Notes under the pieces: generated by a model
The model's input: the letters and a program-made list of their open reading frames with translations, nothing else
Database searches by the model: none
Told to the model about the DNA's origin: nothing
Made by a program: the position numbers and the translations under genes
Origin: Dyella sp. C9
GTDB lineage: Bacteria > Pseudomonadota > Gammaproteobacteria > Xanthomonadales > Rhodanobacteraceae
Assembly: GCF_003332825.1 (NCBI RefSeq)
Contig: NZ_QIRF01000018.1
Location: 1-64,000, forward strand
Direction of reading: 5' to 3'
DNA: 64,000 bases
Shown here: in pieces, positions 50,290-59,561 of the stretch
Layout: each line of letters opens with the position of its first letter
Position numbering within the stretch: position 1 is the stretch's first letter

Positions 50290-51201
50290 TCAGTCAAAAC
50301 GCAGCGACTGAATTTTTTGGCGGCGGCGTTCGTCGCGCGGCGCGCTCCAGTCATTATTAAACAAAGCCGGTTCCCATGCGCCATAGGTGGGGTTGGGCAG
50401 CACGAACCAGCGTGTGCCTACCCATGCCATATAGGGGGTGACGGCCTTCTCGCGGCCTTCGGCGTTGTTGGCCAGAACGGTCACAAAATCGCCGATCTGG
50501 TCGCCAAATTGCATCAAGACGCGGTATTTGTGGCTGATCAGCTGGCGGCGGCAGCCCTTCTCGGTGCCAATCTGCTCGCAGTCCTCCACAAAGGTGCCCA
50601 AGCCGAGGAAGGCCTCCGGGCCGGAGACCGGCAGGCCTTCCTTGCGCAGGTTGGCCAGGGTGGCCTGGTCCAGGTCCTTGGCACGGTTGGAGATGTAGAT
50701 CACGGCGATGCCGTGCTTGGCCGCGAACTGGGTGAACTCCACCACACCGGGCAGGGCGCGGGCACGCTGCTCGTTGCACCAGGCAGCCCAATCGGCCTCG
50801 TTGTACTCGCCCCCGCTCTTCACCAGACGCGCCTGGTAGGGCGTGTTGTCGAGCACGGTCTCGTCGATGTCGAGCACCACCGCAGGCTTGAGGCCCTTGG
50901 CCGGGGCTACGCGGTCGTCCTTGGCCAGGGCGTCCCAGCTCGGATCGGCCATGGCGGCCAGCAGGCGCGCCTCGGCGTCACGGTAGGTCTGCAGGTAGAT
51001 CAGGTCGTGCTCGATCGCCGTCTGGCTCCAGGCCACCGCATTGAGGTTGTCGTCGGCGCCGGGGCCGGCCGGAGCAGCAGGGGCCGGGGCGGCGGCAGCG
51101 GGCGCAGCGACCGGTGCGCTGGACGGTGCCTTGGCAGGGTTGGCGGAGCAACCGGCAAGCAGGATCAGGGCGGCAACTGCCGCCGGCAGACGAGACGTCA
51201 T
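50290..51201 (-). CDS. Lipoprotein acid phosphatase / 5'-nucleotidase, e(P4) family
   Basis: 303 aa. Lipobox LLAGC with Cys18, then an Ala/Pro linker (about 21-48). The HAD nucleophile motif 'VVLDIDETVLDN' has Asp111 and Asp113; 'VIYISNRAKD' is motif II with its Ser/Asn, and 'GDQIGDFVTVL' the distal acidic motif. Similar to e(P4) outer-membrane phosphatases that dephosphorylate NMN and nucleotides for uptake. Followed 150 bp later by a terminator (50104-50141), with a structured region between. Confidence 0.92.
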   Translation of the reverse strand: MTSRLPAAVAALILLAGCSANPAKAPSSAPVAAPAAAAPAPAAPAGPGADDNLNAVAWSQTAIEHDLIYLQTYRDAEARLLAAMADPSWDALAKDDRVAPAKGLKPAVVLDIDETVLDNTPYQARLVKSGGEYNEADWAAWCNEQRARALPGVVEFTQFAAKHGIAVIYISNRAKDLDQATLANLRKEGLPVSGPEAFLGLGTFVEDCEQIGTEKGCRRQLISHKYRVLMQFGDQIGDFVTVLANNAEGREKAVTPYMAWVGTRWFVLPNPTYGAWEPALFNNDWSAPRDERRRQKIQSLRFD

Positions 51202-51390
51202 GAAGGATTCCCTGGGGAGACTGATCGGACAGGATCGGAGAAGTTTACGACAGCGACGTGTCGATCCTGCGGCTGGAGCATGCCGGGTGGCTCCCTGAAG
51301 CCCCGTCGTGCAGCGAGGCGGGGAGGGCTAGCCGTTGCGCGGGTCTGCTGAGAGACTCACGGGGCCTTTCCCCCAGTCGCATGAAATTGC

Positions 51391-52419
51391 ATGGAACCTG
51401 AGTCGCCCGTTCGCCCCGCCACTACCGCCATCCGCCTGACCAGCTACGTGCTGGCGGGAGCTGCACTCCTGCTGGTGCCGCTGCTGCATCTGTTGCCGGC
51501 GTTGTTTGCGGGACTGCTGGTGTACGAACTGGTGCAGTCCCTGGCACCGCTGCTGGGCAAGCGGGTGCCCAGCGATCGTGCGCGCGTGCTTGCAGTGGCC
51601 CTGCTCGGCACCATCGTGGTGGGCCTGTTGGTGCTGTTGATCCTTAGCGCGGTGAGCTTCCTGCGCAACGAGATCGGCAACCCCGAGGTGCTGTGGCAGC
51701 AGCAGCTGATGCCACTGGTGGAGAAGGCGCGCGAGCAGTTGCCCTCGTCGGTGGTGGGCTGGTTGCCTGATACGGTCGACGACCTGCGCATGATGGCGAT
51801 GGAGCTGACCCGCAAGCACTCGGTGAGCCTGCAGACCATCGGCAAGGAAGCGGCGCGCGTGTTCGTGCACATCATCATCGGCATGGTGCTCGGCGCGATC
51901 GTGGCGCTGAGCCGGGCACGCCCGGCGCACCAGGTCGGCCCGCTGGCATCGACGCTGGGCCTGCGCGCACAGCGTTTGGCCGAGGCCTTCCACAACATCG
52001 TGTTCGCGCAGATCAAGATCTCGCTGCTCAACACCGTATTCACCGCGATCTTCCTGCTCGGTGTGCTTCCGCTGATGGACATCCATGTGCCGCTGGCAAA
52101 GACGCTGGTGGTGCTGACCTTCATCGTCGGCCTGTTGCCGGTGATCGGCAACCTGATTTCCAACACCGCCATCACCATTGCCGGATTGTCGATCTCCCTG
52201 GGCGTCGGCGTGGCGGCGTTGGGCTTCCTGATCCTGATCCACAAGCTGGAATATTTCCTCAACGCGCGCCTCGTGGGCGGCCAGATCCGCGCGCGCGCAT
52301 GGGAGCTGCTGGTGGCGATGCTCGCGATGGAGGCGGCGTTCGGCCTGGCTGGCCTGATCGCGGCACCGATTTACTATGCCTACCTGAAGAGCGAGCTCGA
52401 GGCCGAACGGCTGATCTGA
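51391..52419 (+). CDS. AI-2E/PerM family membrane permease
   Basis: 342-aa inner-membrane protein with about seven hydrophobic segments and an amphipathic loop ('LMPLVEKAREQLPSSVVGW') between helices 3 and 4. The C-terminal half ('IVGLLPVIGNLISNTAITIAGLSISLGVG') is the conserved block of the AI-2E transporter (UPF0118) family. Some members export autoinducer-2 but many act as Na+/H+ antiporters or in other roles, so the substrate is unknown. Divergent from the phosphatase gene. Confidence 0.87.
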   Translation: MEPESPVRPATTAIRLTSYVLAGAALLLVPLLHLLPALFAGLLVYELVQSLAPLLGKRVPSDRARVLAVALLGTIVVGLLVLLILSAVSFLRNEIGNPEVLWQQQLMPLVEKAREQLPSSVVGWLPDTVDDLRMMAMELTRKHSVSLQTIGKEAARVFVHIIIGMVLGAIVALSRARPAHQVGPLASTLGLRAQRLAEAFHNIVFAQIKISLLNTVFTAIFLLGVLPLMDIHVPLAKTLVVLTFIVGLLPVIGNLISNTAITIAGLSISLGVGVAALGFLILIHKLEYFLNARLVGGQIRARAWELLVAMLAMEAAFGLAGLIAAPIYYAYLKSELEAERLI

Positions 52420-52917
52420 GGATCCTCGCCCGCCGGCGCACTGGAGCGTCGCTATGGACGGCTATACGTCGATGGCGATCGGTCGGCATTGGCTGCCGCT
52501 GCATCGTTCATGGCGGTTCATCCCACCCGGGAGGCGGGCCATGCACCTGCCGCCGATACTTGCGCGAAGCTTGTCTGGTCGTGCGGATTTTGCGCCTTTT
52601 CATCGGCGCCGAAAATGCCGTTTTTCCCTTCCCGCATGGGCGCTTACAGAGAAACGGAGTGCTGCCTGGCGTTCCCGGCCTCACGAGCGCGTCGGCACAA
52701 TTTCTTGTCGATAGAAATAGCGTTAACCAATAAGTTTCTGCGAATCGTGTCACACATGATTAGCTCACGTGTTTTTCATGTTAGAAAAATATTCGCGACG
52801 AGATTAAGCGCCTTCATAAGGCCGTAAATCTGCCCATGGGGATGGGCATCTGGAATGTCGCCGGCTGCAACAGCCGTACACGCATAACCACACGGAAAAG
52901 GGATTAAGGGGAGAGAC
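52420..52917. other. 498-bp leader region of the TonB receptor gene, no gene supported
   Basis: This gap is AT-richer (especially 52720-52800) than its neighbours and holds a CRP/Clp-like site at 52739-52754, a possible -10-type CATGTT at 52778-52783 and GGGGAGAG just before the receptor ATG. The start near 52790 would leave a leader of about 128 nt. Short open frames in the region lack ribosome sites. Confidence 0.6.
52739..52754. promoter_or_regulatory. CRP/Clp-like site TGCGA-N6-TCACA
   Basis: TGCGAATCGTGTCACA differs from TGTGA-N6-TCACA at one position. It is centred about 43 bp before the inferred start of the TonB receptor mRNA, a class II activator position. TonB receptors are common Clp/CRP targets. 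Confidence 0.5.
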
Positions 52918-55776
52918 ATGCTGAAGTCTAGACTCACGGTCGCCGTAATGGCGGCCTTGGCGATCGGCTGCGCGCCAAGCGCATGGGCGAACACCACCGA
53001 CGCCACCGCGACACCCGCACAGGGCGCGAGCATCCAGCAGGATGCGAGTGCCCAGCAAAGCTCCGGCCCCCAGCAGGACGAGAGCGATGCGGCGAAAAAG
53101 GCCAAGCGCCTCGACACGGTGACGGTCAGCGGCACGCTCATCAACAACGCGCAGATCCAGACGGCGGCGCCGATCTATACGATCTCCGCGCAGGAGATCA
53201 AGGCACGTGGCTTCAACAGCGTGGCTGAAGTGCTGCAGAGTTCGGTGATGGCCACCGGCTCGGTCCAGGGTGCCTCCTACAGCGGCGGCTTCACCCAGGG
53301 TGCACAGACCGTCAGCCTGTACGGCCTCAATCCCGAGTACACGCTGACCCTGATCGACGGCAAGCCGATCACCCAGTTCGGCCAGCTCTACAACGGCCAG
53401 AGCAACTTCACCAACATCTCCAACATTCCGCTGGCGATGATCGACCACATCGACGTGCTGCCGGGCGGCGCATCGTCGATCTACGGCTCGCAGGCCATTG
53501 CCGGCGTGGTGAACATCGTCACCAAGCAGCACATGGATGGCGCCGAAGTGCTGGTGCGTGCCGGCGGCTATGACGGGGGCGGCGGTTCCAGCCAGCGCAT
53601 GTCGCTGACCTTTGGCCACCAGTTCGGCAAGCTCGACGTGCTCGGCGGCATCGAGTTCGACAACCAGTCGCCGATCTGGGCCTATCAGCGCTCGCTGACC
53701 GCCACCAACCCGACCCCTGTCACCGTGGCGCGCGTGCTCAACTACGGCACGATCGATACCTACAACGGCCTGGTGCAGGGTTACATCAGCCCGCCGGACA
53801 ACTGCTCGGCGATGAGCGGCCTGTTCAATGGCACCACCTACGATACGCATTCGACCATCGCCACGCGTACCGGTACGTTCTGCGGCTCGAAGAATGTGTA
53901 TGGATACACCACGCTGCAGAACCAGAGCCGCAGCTACGACGGCATCCTGAAGCTCAAGTACGACCTCAACGACTACGTGCGCTTCTACAGCGACGCGCTG
54001 GTCGACGCGCAGCAGCAGAAATGGACGCCGGGTTCGAGTTTCAACTGGTGGGGCCCGATCGACTATCCGCAGGGACTGATCGAGGACACCAACGGCAACA
54101 TCCTCTACCCCGAGCGCGTGTTCGGTCCGGAGGAAGTGGGCAACAACTACTACAACCAGCTGGGTCGCCAGTATGACCTGATGTACCAGGCCGACGTCGG
54201 CGCCAACGGCTCGTTCGGCGATTCGAACTGGCTGTGGGATATCTACTTCCTGCGTTCCGGTGACCGCACCAGTGTCAGCCAGCCCGAGCGCATGGCGGCT
54301 GCGGTGGACAGCTACTTCGGCAATATCCTTGGTCCTTCGCTGGGCCAGGATCCGAACACTGGCCTCAATGTCTACAACCCGAACTGGCAGGCGTTCTACA
54401 CCCCGCTGACGCCCGCGCAGCTGGCGGGCTTCATGCAGAACATCTCCAGCTACAGCAACACCTGGCTCAACAACACGCATGCCCAGGTGACGAATGACAA
54501 GCTGTTCTCGCTGCCGGGCGGCGACGCCGCGCTGGCGGTGCTGGTGGAGGGTGGCAGCCAGGCGTGGTACGAGCCGGTCAATCCGCTGATCGCGAACGGC
54601 GACGTGTGGGGTCTGACCGGTACCTCGGGTGGCGGTACGCGTAACCACTACGCTTCCGCGTTCGAGCTGAACATGCCGTTCTGGAAGATGCTGACGCTGG
54701 ACCTGTCGGGTCGTTACGACCACTACAGCACCAGCGGCGGCGACAATGGCAAGTTCACCTACAAGGCTGGCCTGGAGTTCCGTCCGTTCGACACGCTGCT
54801 GTTGCGCGGCAACTACTCCACCGCGTTCCTGGCGCCGGACATGTCTGCCCTGTACCTGGGCCCGAGCGGCAGCTACCAGTACATCACCGACTACTACCTG
54901 TGCCAGACCCAGTCCGGTGGCAAGAACTGCACGCAGAACTTCTACTACGAAACCGCAGGCACCACGTATGCCAATCCCAAGCTGAAGCCGACCACGGCCA
55001 AGAGCTGGTCGGTGGGCTTCGTATGGGCGCCGATCGACAACATGAGCTTCACGGCGGACTACCTGCACATCAACATCAGCAACGAGGTGGCGCCGCAGCC
55101 GGCCGACATGCTGATGCGTGAGAACGCGCAGTGCCTGCTGGGCCAGTTGCCGGCCAACTCGCCGGATTGCCAGGCGGCGGTGTCGCAGGTGCAGCGAAAC
55201 CCCCTGACCGGCGAAGTCGAAAACCTCACCCAGTACTACATCAACGTCTCCAACGAGACGACCGAGTCGGTCACGGCGCAGGCGAAGTACCTGTTCCCGG
55301 CCACCTACGTCGGCCAGTTCTCGCTGCAGTTCGACTGGAACGACATGCTCAAGCACGACTACCAGGTCTATGCCGGCAGTCCGACCATCAACCAGCTGAC
55401 CAACCCGCTCTACAGTCAGGAATTCAAGAGCATCGTCAGCGGTGCGCTGAGCTGGTCGCTGCACGACACCTGGGCCAGCACGCTGTACTGGCATCGCAAC
55501 GGACCATCGCCGAACTACACCGGCACCATCAACGGTCCGGATTACCCGGGTGCCGCGAAGGTGGCTCCGTGGATCACCTGGAACTGGAGCTTCACCTACT
55601 CGCCGACCAAGAACCTGGACCTGTCGCTGCTGACCAACAACATCACCAACAAGATGCCGCCCAAGGACGGCTCGTACGCCACGACGTTCCCGTACTTCAA
55701 CACGCTCAACTACAACGTGTACGGTCGCGAAGTGATGCTGCAGATGAACCTGCGCTTCGGTGGTCATACGGACTGA
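52918..55776 (+). CDS. TonB-dependent outer-membrane receptor
   Basis: 952-aa receptor for active uptake. Signal peptide to about residue 25, then a Gln/Ser/Ala-rich linker and TonB box 'DTVTVSG' (66-72). The plug domain includes 'YGLNPEYTLTLIDGKPI' and 'MIDHIDVLPGGASSIYGSQAIAGVVNIVTK' (the conserved plug end). The long Tyr/Asn-rich barrel ends 'GREVMLQMNLRFGGHTD', finishing near the usual aromatic-type barrel end. Substrate not predictable (iron complex, carbohydrate or peptide). Preceded by a Clp-like site and followed by two hairpins. Confidence 0.93.
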   Translation: MLKSRLTVAVMAALAIGCAPSAWANTTDATATPAQGASIQQDASAQQSSGPQQDESDAAKKAKRLDTVTVSGTLINNAQIQTAAPIYTISAQEIKARGFNSVAEVLQSSVMATGSVQGASYSGGFTQGAQTVSLYGLNPEYTLTLIDGKPITQFGQLYNGQSNFTNISNIPLAMIDHIDVLPGGASSIYGSQAIAGVVNIVTKQHMDGAEVLVRAGGYDGGGGSSQRMSLTFGHQFGKLDVLGGIEFDNQSPIWAYQRSLTATNPTPVTVARVLNYGTIDTYNGLVQGYISPPDNCSAMSGLFNGTTYDTHSTIATRTGTFCGSKNVYGYTTLQNQSRSYDGILKLKYDLNDYVRFYSDALVDAQQQKWTPGSSFNWWGPIDYPQGLIEDTNGNILYPERVFGPEEVGNNYYNQLGRQYDLMYQADVGANGSFGDSNWLWDIYFLRSGDRTSVSQPERMAAAVDSYFGNILGPSLGQDPNTGLNVYNPNWQAFYTPLTPAQLAGFMQNISSYSNTWLNNTHAQVTNDKLFSLPGGDAALAVLVEGGSQAWYEPVNPLIANGDVWGLTGTSGGGTRNHYASAFELNMPFWKMLTLDLSGRYDHYSTSGGDNGKFTYKAGLEFRPFDTLLLRGNYSTAFLAPDMSALYLGPSGSYQYITDYYLCQTQSGGKNCTQNFYYETAGTTYANPKLKPTTAKSWSVGFVWAPIDNMSFTADYLHINISNEVAPQPADMLMRENAQCLLGQLPANSPDCQAAVSQVQRNPLTGEVENLTQYYINVSNETTESVTAQAKYLFPATYVGQFSLQFDWNDMLKHDYQVYAGSPTINQLTNPLYSQEFKSIVSGALSWSLHDTWASTLYWHRNGPSPNYTGTINGPDYPGAAKVAPWITWNWSFTYSPTKNLDLSLLTNNITNKMPPKDGSYATTFPYFNTLNYNVYGREVMLQMNLRFGGHTD

Positions 55777-55804
55777 TCGCGCGGATCCCCGCATCCGCAC
55801 GTCC

Positions 55805-55826
55805 GGGGCCCGGTGAATCGGGCCCC
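55805..55826 (+). terminator. First hairpin after the TonB receptor gene
   Basis: GGGGCCCG-GTGAAT-CGGGCCCC, a perfect 8-bp stem followed by GTTT, 29 bp after the stop. A back-up terminator or 3'-end stabiliser preceding the stronger terminator. Confidence 0.6.
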
Positions 55827-55833
55827 GTTTCAA

Positions 55834-55861
55834 AGCCCCGCCCCATGGCGGGGCTCTTTTT
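55834..55861 (+). terminator. Rho-independent terminator after the TonB receptor gene
   Basis: AGCCCCGCC-CCAT-GGCGGGGCT followed by CTTTTT, a strong canonical terminator. It ends 5 bp before the rep stop codon, so it may also affect rep transcripts coming from the right. Confidence 0.88.
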
Positions 55862-55865
55862 AGGC

Positions 55866-57848
55866 TTAGTTGCCTGCCAGCATCGCGGCGATCTTGGCCA
55901 TGTGCGACTGGGCCGTTTCGCGCACCACTTCCTTGTCCGCCTCGGGGTCCTTGCCCTGCCAGTGCAGGTCGTCCTGCGGCAGTTCGTGCAGGAAGCGGCT
56001 GGGCTGGTTGGTATGCACCTCGCCGTAGCGCTTGGTCCGGGACGACCACGACAGCGTGAGCATCTCCTTGGCGCGGGTAATGCCCACGTACATCAGGCGG
56101 CGTTCCTCGTCGATGCGCCCCTCGTCGATGGCGCCATCGTGCGGCAGCGTGCCTTCCTCGCAGCCCACGATGAACACGAAGCGGAACTCCAGGCCCTTGG
56201 CCGCGTGCAGCGTCATCATGCGCACCGCGTTGCCGGGCTCGTCGCGATCGGCGTGGGTAAGCAGGGCCAACTGCGCGGCGAGGTCGCCGGTGGTGTGGTC
56301 GTTGCGCTGCATGGCGCGGAACCAGTCGGCCAGTTCGCGCAGGTTGCCCAGGCGACGCTCGCGCAGCGCCGGGTCGCTGGTGCTGGCGGCCACCTGCGCG
56401 GCGTAACCGGTGCGCTCGAGCACGGTGTTGACCAGGTCGGCCGCGCTCTGGTGCAGCGAGGCGCTGCGCAACTCGTCCATCAACGCGGTGAACGAGGCCA
56501 GCGCGGCGGCGGGGCGCGGCGTGAGCTGGCGCAGCACGGCGTCACTGCGCGCGGCCTCCAGCAGCGGCGCGTGGCGCGTCTGTGCGATCTGGCCCAGCTT
56601 CTCCAGCGTGGTGGAGCCGATCTCGCGCTTGGGCACGTTGACCACGCGCAGGAAGGCGGCGTCATCGCTGGGATTGGTCAGCAGGCGCAGGTAGCAGAGC
56701 AGGTCCTTCACCTCGGCGCGGTCGAGGAAGCTCAACGCGCCGGACAGGTGGTACGGCACGCGCGCCAGGCGCAGCGCTTTTTCCAGCGGTCGTGCCTGGA
56801 AGTTGCCGCGATAGAGGATGGCGATGTCGTGCCAGCGTGCCTTGTGCTTCTCCGCCAGGGTGGCGGCAATGGCGGCCACGCGTTCGGCCTCGTGCTCGTT
56901 TTCCTTGCATTCCAGCACGCGGATCTGCGCGCCTTCCGGATGCTCGCTCCACAGCTTCTTCTCGTGGAGATGCGGGTTGTTGGCGATCAGCTTGTTGGCC
57001 GCGCGCAGGATGCGCTTGCCGCAGCGGTAGTTCTGCTCCAGCTTGATCACGCGCAGCGCGGGCCAGTCCTTGCCCAGCTGGTCGATGTTCTCCGGGTTGG
57101 CGCCGCGCCAGGCGTAGATCGACTGGTCGTCGTCGCCCACGCAGGTGAAGCGGCCGCGCTCGCCGGCCAGCGCCTTGAGCAGGCGGTACTGGGCGTCGTT
57201 GGTGTCCTGGTATTCGTCCACCAGCAGGTAGCGCAGGCGTTCGCGCCAGGCGTCGCGGCATACCTGGTCTTCTTCCAGGATGCGCAGCGGCAGGCGGATC
57301 AGGTCGTCGAAGTCCACCGCATTGAAGGCGGCCAGGCGCTGCTGGTAGAGCTGGTAGATGGTCGCCGCATCCAGTTCGCGCGGGCTGCGCGCGGCGGCCA
57401 GGGCCTCCTCCGGGGAGAGGCCGGCGTTCTTGGCCCGGCTCACCAGGTTGCGGATGCCAAACAGCACGTCGGGCTTCACGCCCTTGGGCGAGAGCTCCTT
57501 GATGATGCCTTCGCTGTCGTCGGCGTCCAGCACCGAGAAGCCCTTGCGCAGGCCGGCGCGCTCGTGCTCGATCTGCAGGAACTTCAGGCCCAGCGCGTGA
57601 AAGGTACACACCGTTAGCGCCGCGGCGTCCTCGCTGCTGATCAGCTTGGCCACGCGCTCGCGCATTTCCTTCGCCGCCTTGTTGGTGAAGGTGATGGCGG
57701 CGATCTTGGAGGGGTGGAGCTTCTTGCGGGCGATCAGGTACGCGATCTTCTGGGTGATCACGCTGGTCTTGCCCGAGCCGGCGCCGGCCAATACCAGCAG
57801 CGGGCCGTCGCAATGTTCGACGGCGGCCAATTGTTGGGGGTTGAGCAT
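55866..57848 (-). CDS. rep: ATP-dependent DNA helicase Rep
   Basis: 660-aa superfamily-1A 3'-5' helicase that helps replication past bound proteins. Walker A in 'LAGAGSGKTSVITQKIAYL', Walker B/motif II in 'VDEYQDTNDAQYRLL', motif III 'CVGDDDQSIYAWRGA' and motif V/VI 'VMTLHAAKGLEF' and 'YVGITRAKEMLTLS' are all present. The start 'MLNPQQLAAVEH' and the length favour Rep (673 aa in E. coli) over UvrD (720 aa). Divergent from tdk with a 133-bp gap. Confidence 0.93.
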   Translation of the reverse strand: MLNPQQLAAVEHCDGPLLVLAGAGSGKTSVITQKIAYLIARKKLHPSKIAAITFTNKAAKEMRERVAKLISSEDAAALTVCTFHALGLKFLQIEHERAGLRKGFSVLDADDSEGIIKELSPKGVKPDVLFGIRNLVSRAKNAGLSPEEALAAARSPRELDAATIYQLYQQRLAAFNAVDFDDLIRLPLRILEEDQVCRDAWRERLRYLLVDEYQDTNDAQYRLLKALAGERGRFTCVGDDDQSIYAWRGANPENIDQLGKDWPALRVIKLEQNYRCGKRILRAANKLIANNPHLHEKKLWSEHPEGAQIRVLECKENEHEAERVAAIAATLAEKHKARWHDIAILYRGNFQARPLEKALRLARVPYHLSGALSFLDRAEVKDLLCYLRLLTNPSDDAAFLRVVNVPKREIGSTTLEKLGQIAQTRHAPLLEAARSDAVLRQLTPRPAAALASFTALMDELRSASLHQSAADLVNTVLERTGYAAQVAASTSDPALRERRLGNLRELADWFRAMQRNDHTTGDLAAQLALLTHADRDEPGNAVRMMTLHAAKGLEFRFVFIVGCEEGTLPHDGAIDEGRIDEERRLMYVGITRAKEMLTLSWSSRTKRYGEVHTNQPSRFLHELPQDDLHWQGKDPEADKEVVRETAQSHMAKIAAMLAGN

Positions 57849-57981
57849 GGGCGTTGGGCTAGGGGCTGAACGAGGCGCGATGGTAGCAACCGCCGGGGCC
57901 GGGGGCCTCCCTTCCGGTCGGAGGATGGGCCGCCCCCGGGGCAGCCCGGGTTACCATGCACGGCCACGACCGGATATACCC

Positions 57982-58614
57982 ATGGCCAAGCTTTACTTCT
58001 ATTACTCGGCAATGAACGCCGGCAAGACCACCACCCTGCTGCAGAGCGCCTACAACTACCACGAGCGCGGCATGCGCACGCTCATTCTCACCCCGGCGCT
58101 GGACAACCGCTTTGGCGCCGGCGTGGTGGCCTCGCGCATCGGGCTGAAGGCCAACGCCCGACGGTTTGGCGGCGAGGAGGACCTGTTCGCGCTGGTGCAG
58201 GCCGATGTGGCGGCGCGTGGGGCGCTGCATTGCGTGTTCGTGGACGAGGCCCAGTTCCTCAGCAAGGCCCAGGTGTGGCAGCTCAGCGACGTAGTCGACA
58301 AGCTTAATGTCCCGGTGCTGGCCTATGGCCTGCGTACCGACTTCCGTGGCGAGCTGTTCGAAGGCAGCCGCTACCTGCTGGCCTGGGCGGACAACCTTGA
58401 TGAGATCAAGACCATCTGCCACACCGGCCGCAAGGCCACCATGGTGGTGCGCGTGGATGAACACGGCCGCGCGGTGACCGAAGGCCCGCAGGTTGAGATC
58501 GGCGGCAACGATCGCTATGTCTCGGTGAGTCGCGCCGAGTTCAAGAACATTACCGAGGGACACGGCAGGATCGAACTGCAGCAGCCGGTGCTGCCGCTGG
58601 GCGAGGGGCATTGA
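57982..58614 (+). CDS. tdk: Thymidine kinase (type II)
   Basis: 210-aa thymidine salvage kinase. Walker A 'YSAMNAGKTTTLLQ' and 'VFVDEAQFLSKAQV' (DEAQ) are the family hallmarks, and the lasso region 'LRTDFRGELFEGSRYLLAWAD' is intact. Of the zinc-binding cysteines usual in type II enzymes only one remains ('TICHTGRKAT'; the second pair is 'SVSRAEFKN'), so this enzyme probably lacks the structural zinc. The ATG at 57982 is preferred over the longer open frame, which runs into the rep promoter. Confidence 0.93.
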   Translation: MAKLYFYYSAMNAGKTTTLLQSAYNYHERGMRTLILTPALDNRFGAGVVASRIGLKANARRFGGEEDLFALVQADVAARGALHCVFVDEAQFLSKAQVWQLSDVVDKLNVPVLAYGLRTDFRGELFEGSRYLLAWADNLDEIKTICHTGRKATMVVRVDEHGRAVTEGPQVEIGGNDRYVSVSRAEFKNITEGHGRIELQQPVLPLGEGH

Positions 58615-58643
58615 GCCCGTCGCATTCACTACAAGGAACAGGC

Positions 58644-59402
58644 ATGTCCAAGATTCCCTTTCCCGCCTGGCAACGCCCGCACTGGCAGCCGAGCAACGAG
58701 GAAGTGCTGCTGCAGTTCTATGTGTTCGGCAAGTTCCAGCCGGGACGCGCGCCTTCGCTGGACTACGGCAGCGAGGGCTTGCCCGAGGGCATCGAGCTGA
58801 CCAGCCACAGCCACAGCGCCTTGCGCGCGTGGGAAGGCTATCCGCTGAGGGGCAGCCTGGGCCGCATGTTCAAGGACGATGCCCCCGAAGCCTACCGCCA
58901 CGCCGTGGATGCGCCCGAGGTGCTGGTGGTGCGCGGTCGCCTGCCCGACAGCGGCGATACCGGCTACCTGCGCGACACGCTGGGCGTGCTGGCGGCGCTG
59001 CTGGACGTGGGCGGCGTGGCCATCCTGGACCCGCAGACGCTCAGCCTGCATGACGCCGACGGCTGGCGCCGCCAGTTCGTGGTGCGCGATGGCGCGCCGA
59101 TCCGCAACCACCTGCTGATCCTGCGCGATGCGGAAGAGCAGAAGGGCCGCTACTGGGTGCACACGCGCGGCATGCGCAAGTTCGGCCGGCCCGACATCAG
59201 CATCCGCAACGTGCCGGAGGCCGACAGCGACAACGCCGGCATGCTGTGCGAGCGACTGGTGGAACTGGAGGCGCTGGGCGCACGCTTCAGCGACGGCCAG
59301 GAGCTGGAGGTGGAAGGCATGACCTTCCGCGCCACGCTCGGCGGCGGCCTCGAGGATCCGGAGTTCAACAATACCTTCGTGGAATTCCGCTGGCCGGAGT
59401 GA
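58644..59402 (+). CDS. Conserved-looking protein of unknown function
   Basis: 252 aa from the ATG at 58644, with GGAAC upstream; an earlier ATG (58611) would begin inside tdk. No signal peptide or membrane segment, so cytosolic. Mixed alpha/beta composition with 'LSLHDADGWRRQFVV' and a C-terminal 'ELEVEGMTFRATLGGGLEDPEFNNTFVEFRW'. I recognise no motif or family. It is 29 bp after tdk on the same strand and may share its transcript; the ending is followed by a REP-like palindrome. Confidence 0.75.
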   Translation: MSKIPFPAWQRPHWQPSNEEVLLQFYVFGKFQPGRAPSLDYGSEGLPEGIELTSHSHSALRAWEGYPLRGSLGRMFKDDAPEAYRHAVDAPEVLVVRGRLPDSGDTGYLRDTLGVLAALLDVGGVAILDPQTLSLHDADGWRRQFVVRDGAPIRNHLLILRDAEEQKGRYWVHTRGMRKFGRPDISIRNVPEADSDNAGMLCERLVELEALGARFSDGQELEVEGMTFRATLGGGLEDPEFNNTFVEFRWPE

Positions 59403-59457
59403 CGGCCATTGGGCCTTCGGCGCCGGCTGGCGCCGAAGCGGCACCCATATCGTCTTT

Positions 59458-59556
59458 GTAGGAGCGCACCCTGTGCGCGACCGTCCGACCTTGCTGCGAC
59501 GACCGGTTGTCGCGGTATGCCTCCATGCCGCGGTCGCGCACAGGGTGCGCTCTTAC
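59458..59556. repeat. REP-like palindrome (GTAGGAGCGC family)
   Basis: Arms GTAGGAGCGCACCCTGTGCG (59458) and the inverse ending GGGTGCGCTCTTAC (59556), with the final CTCCTAC of other copies altered to CTCTTAC. It lies between two convergent genes and ends 5 bp from the mutM stop. Confidence 0.88.
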
Positions 59557-59561
59557 CTCGC

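Noticed and set aside
52489..52827. 112-codon frame in the TonB-receptor leader
   Set aside because: No ribosome site, mixed composition, and it overlaps the predicted promoter and Clp-like site.
52804..56049. 1,081-codon open frame on the minus strand antisense to the TonB receptor
   Set aside because: High GC keeps antisense frames open; the translation is Arg/Val/His-rich with no motif, whereas the plus-strand frame is a clear receptor.
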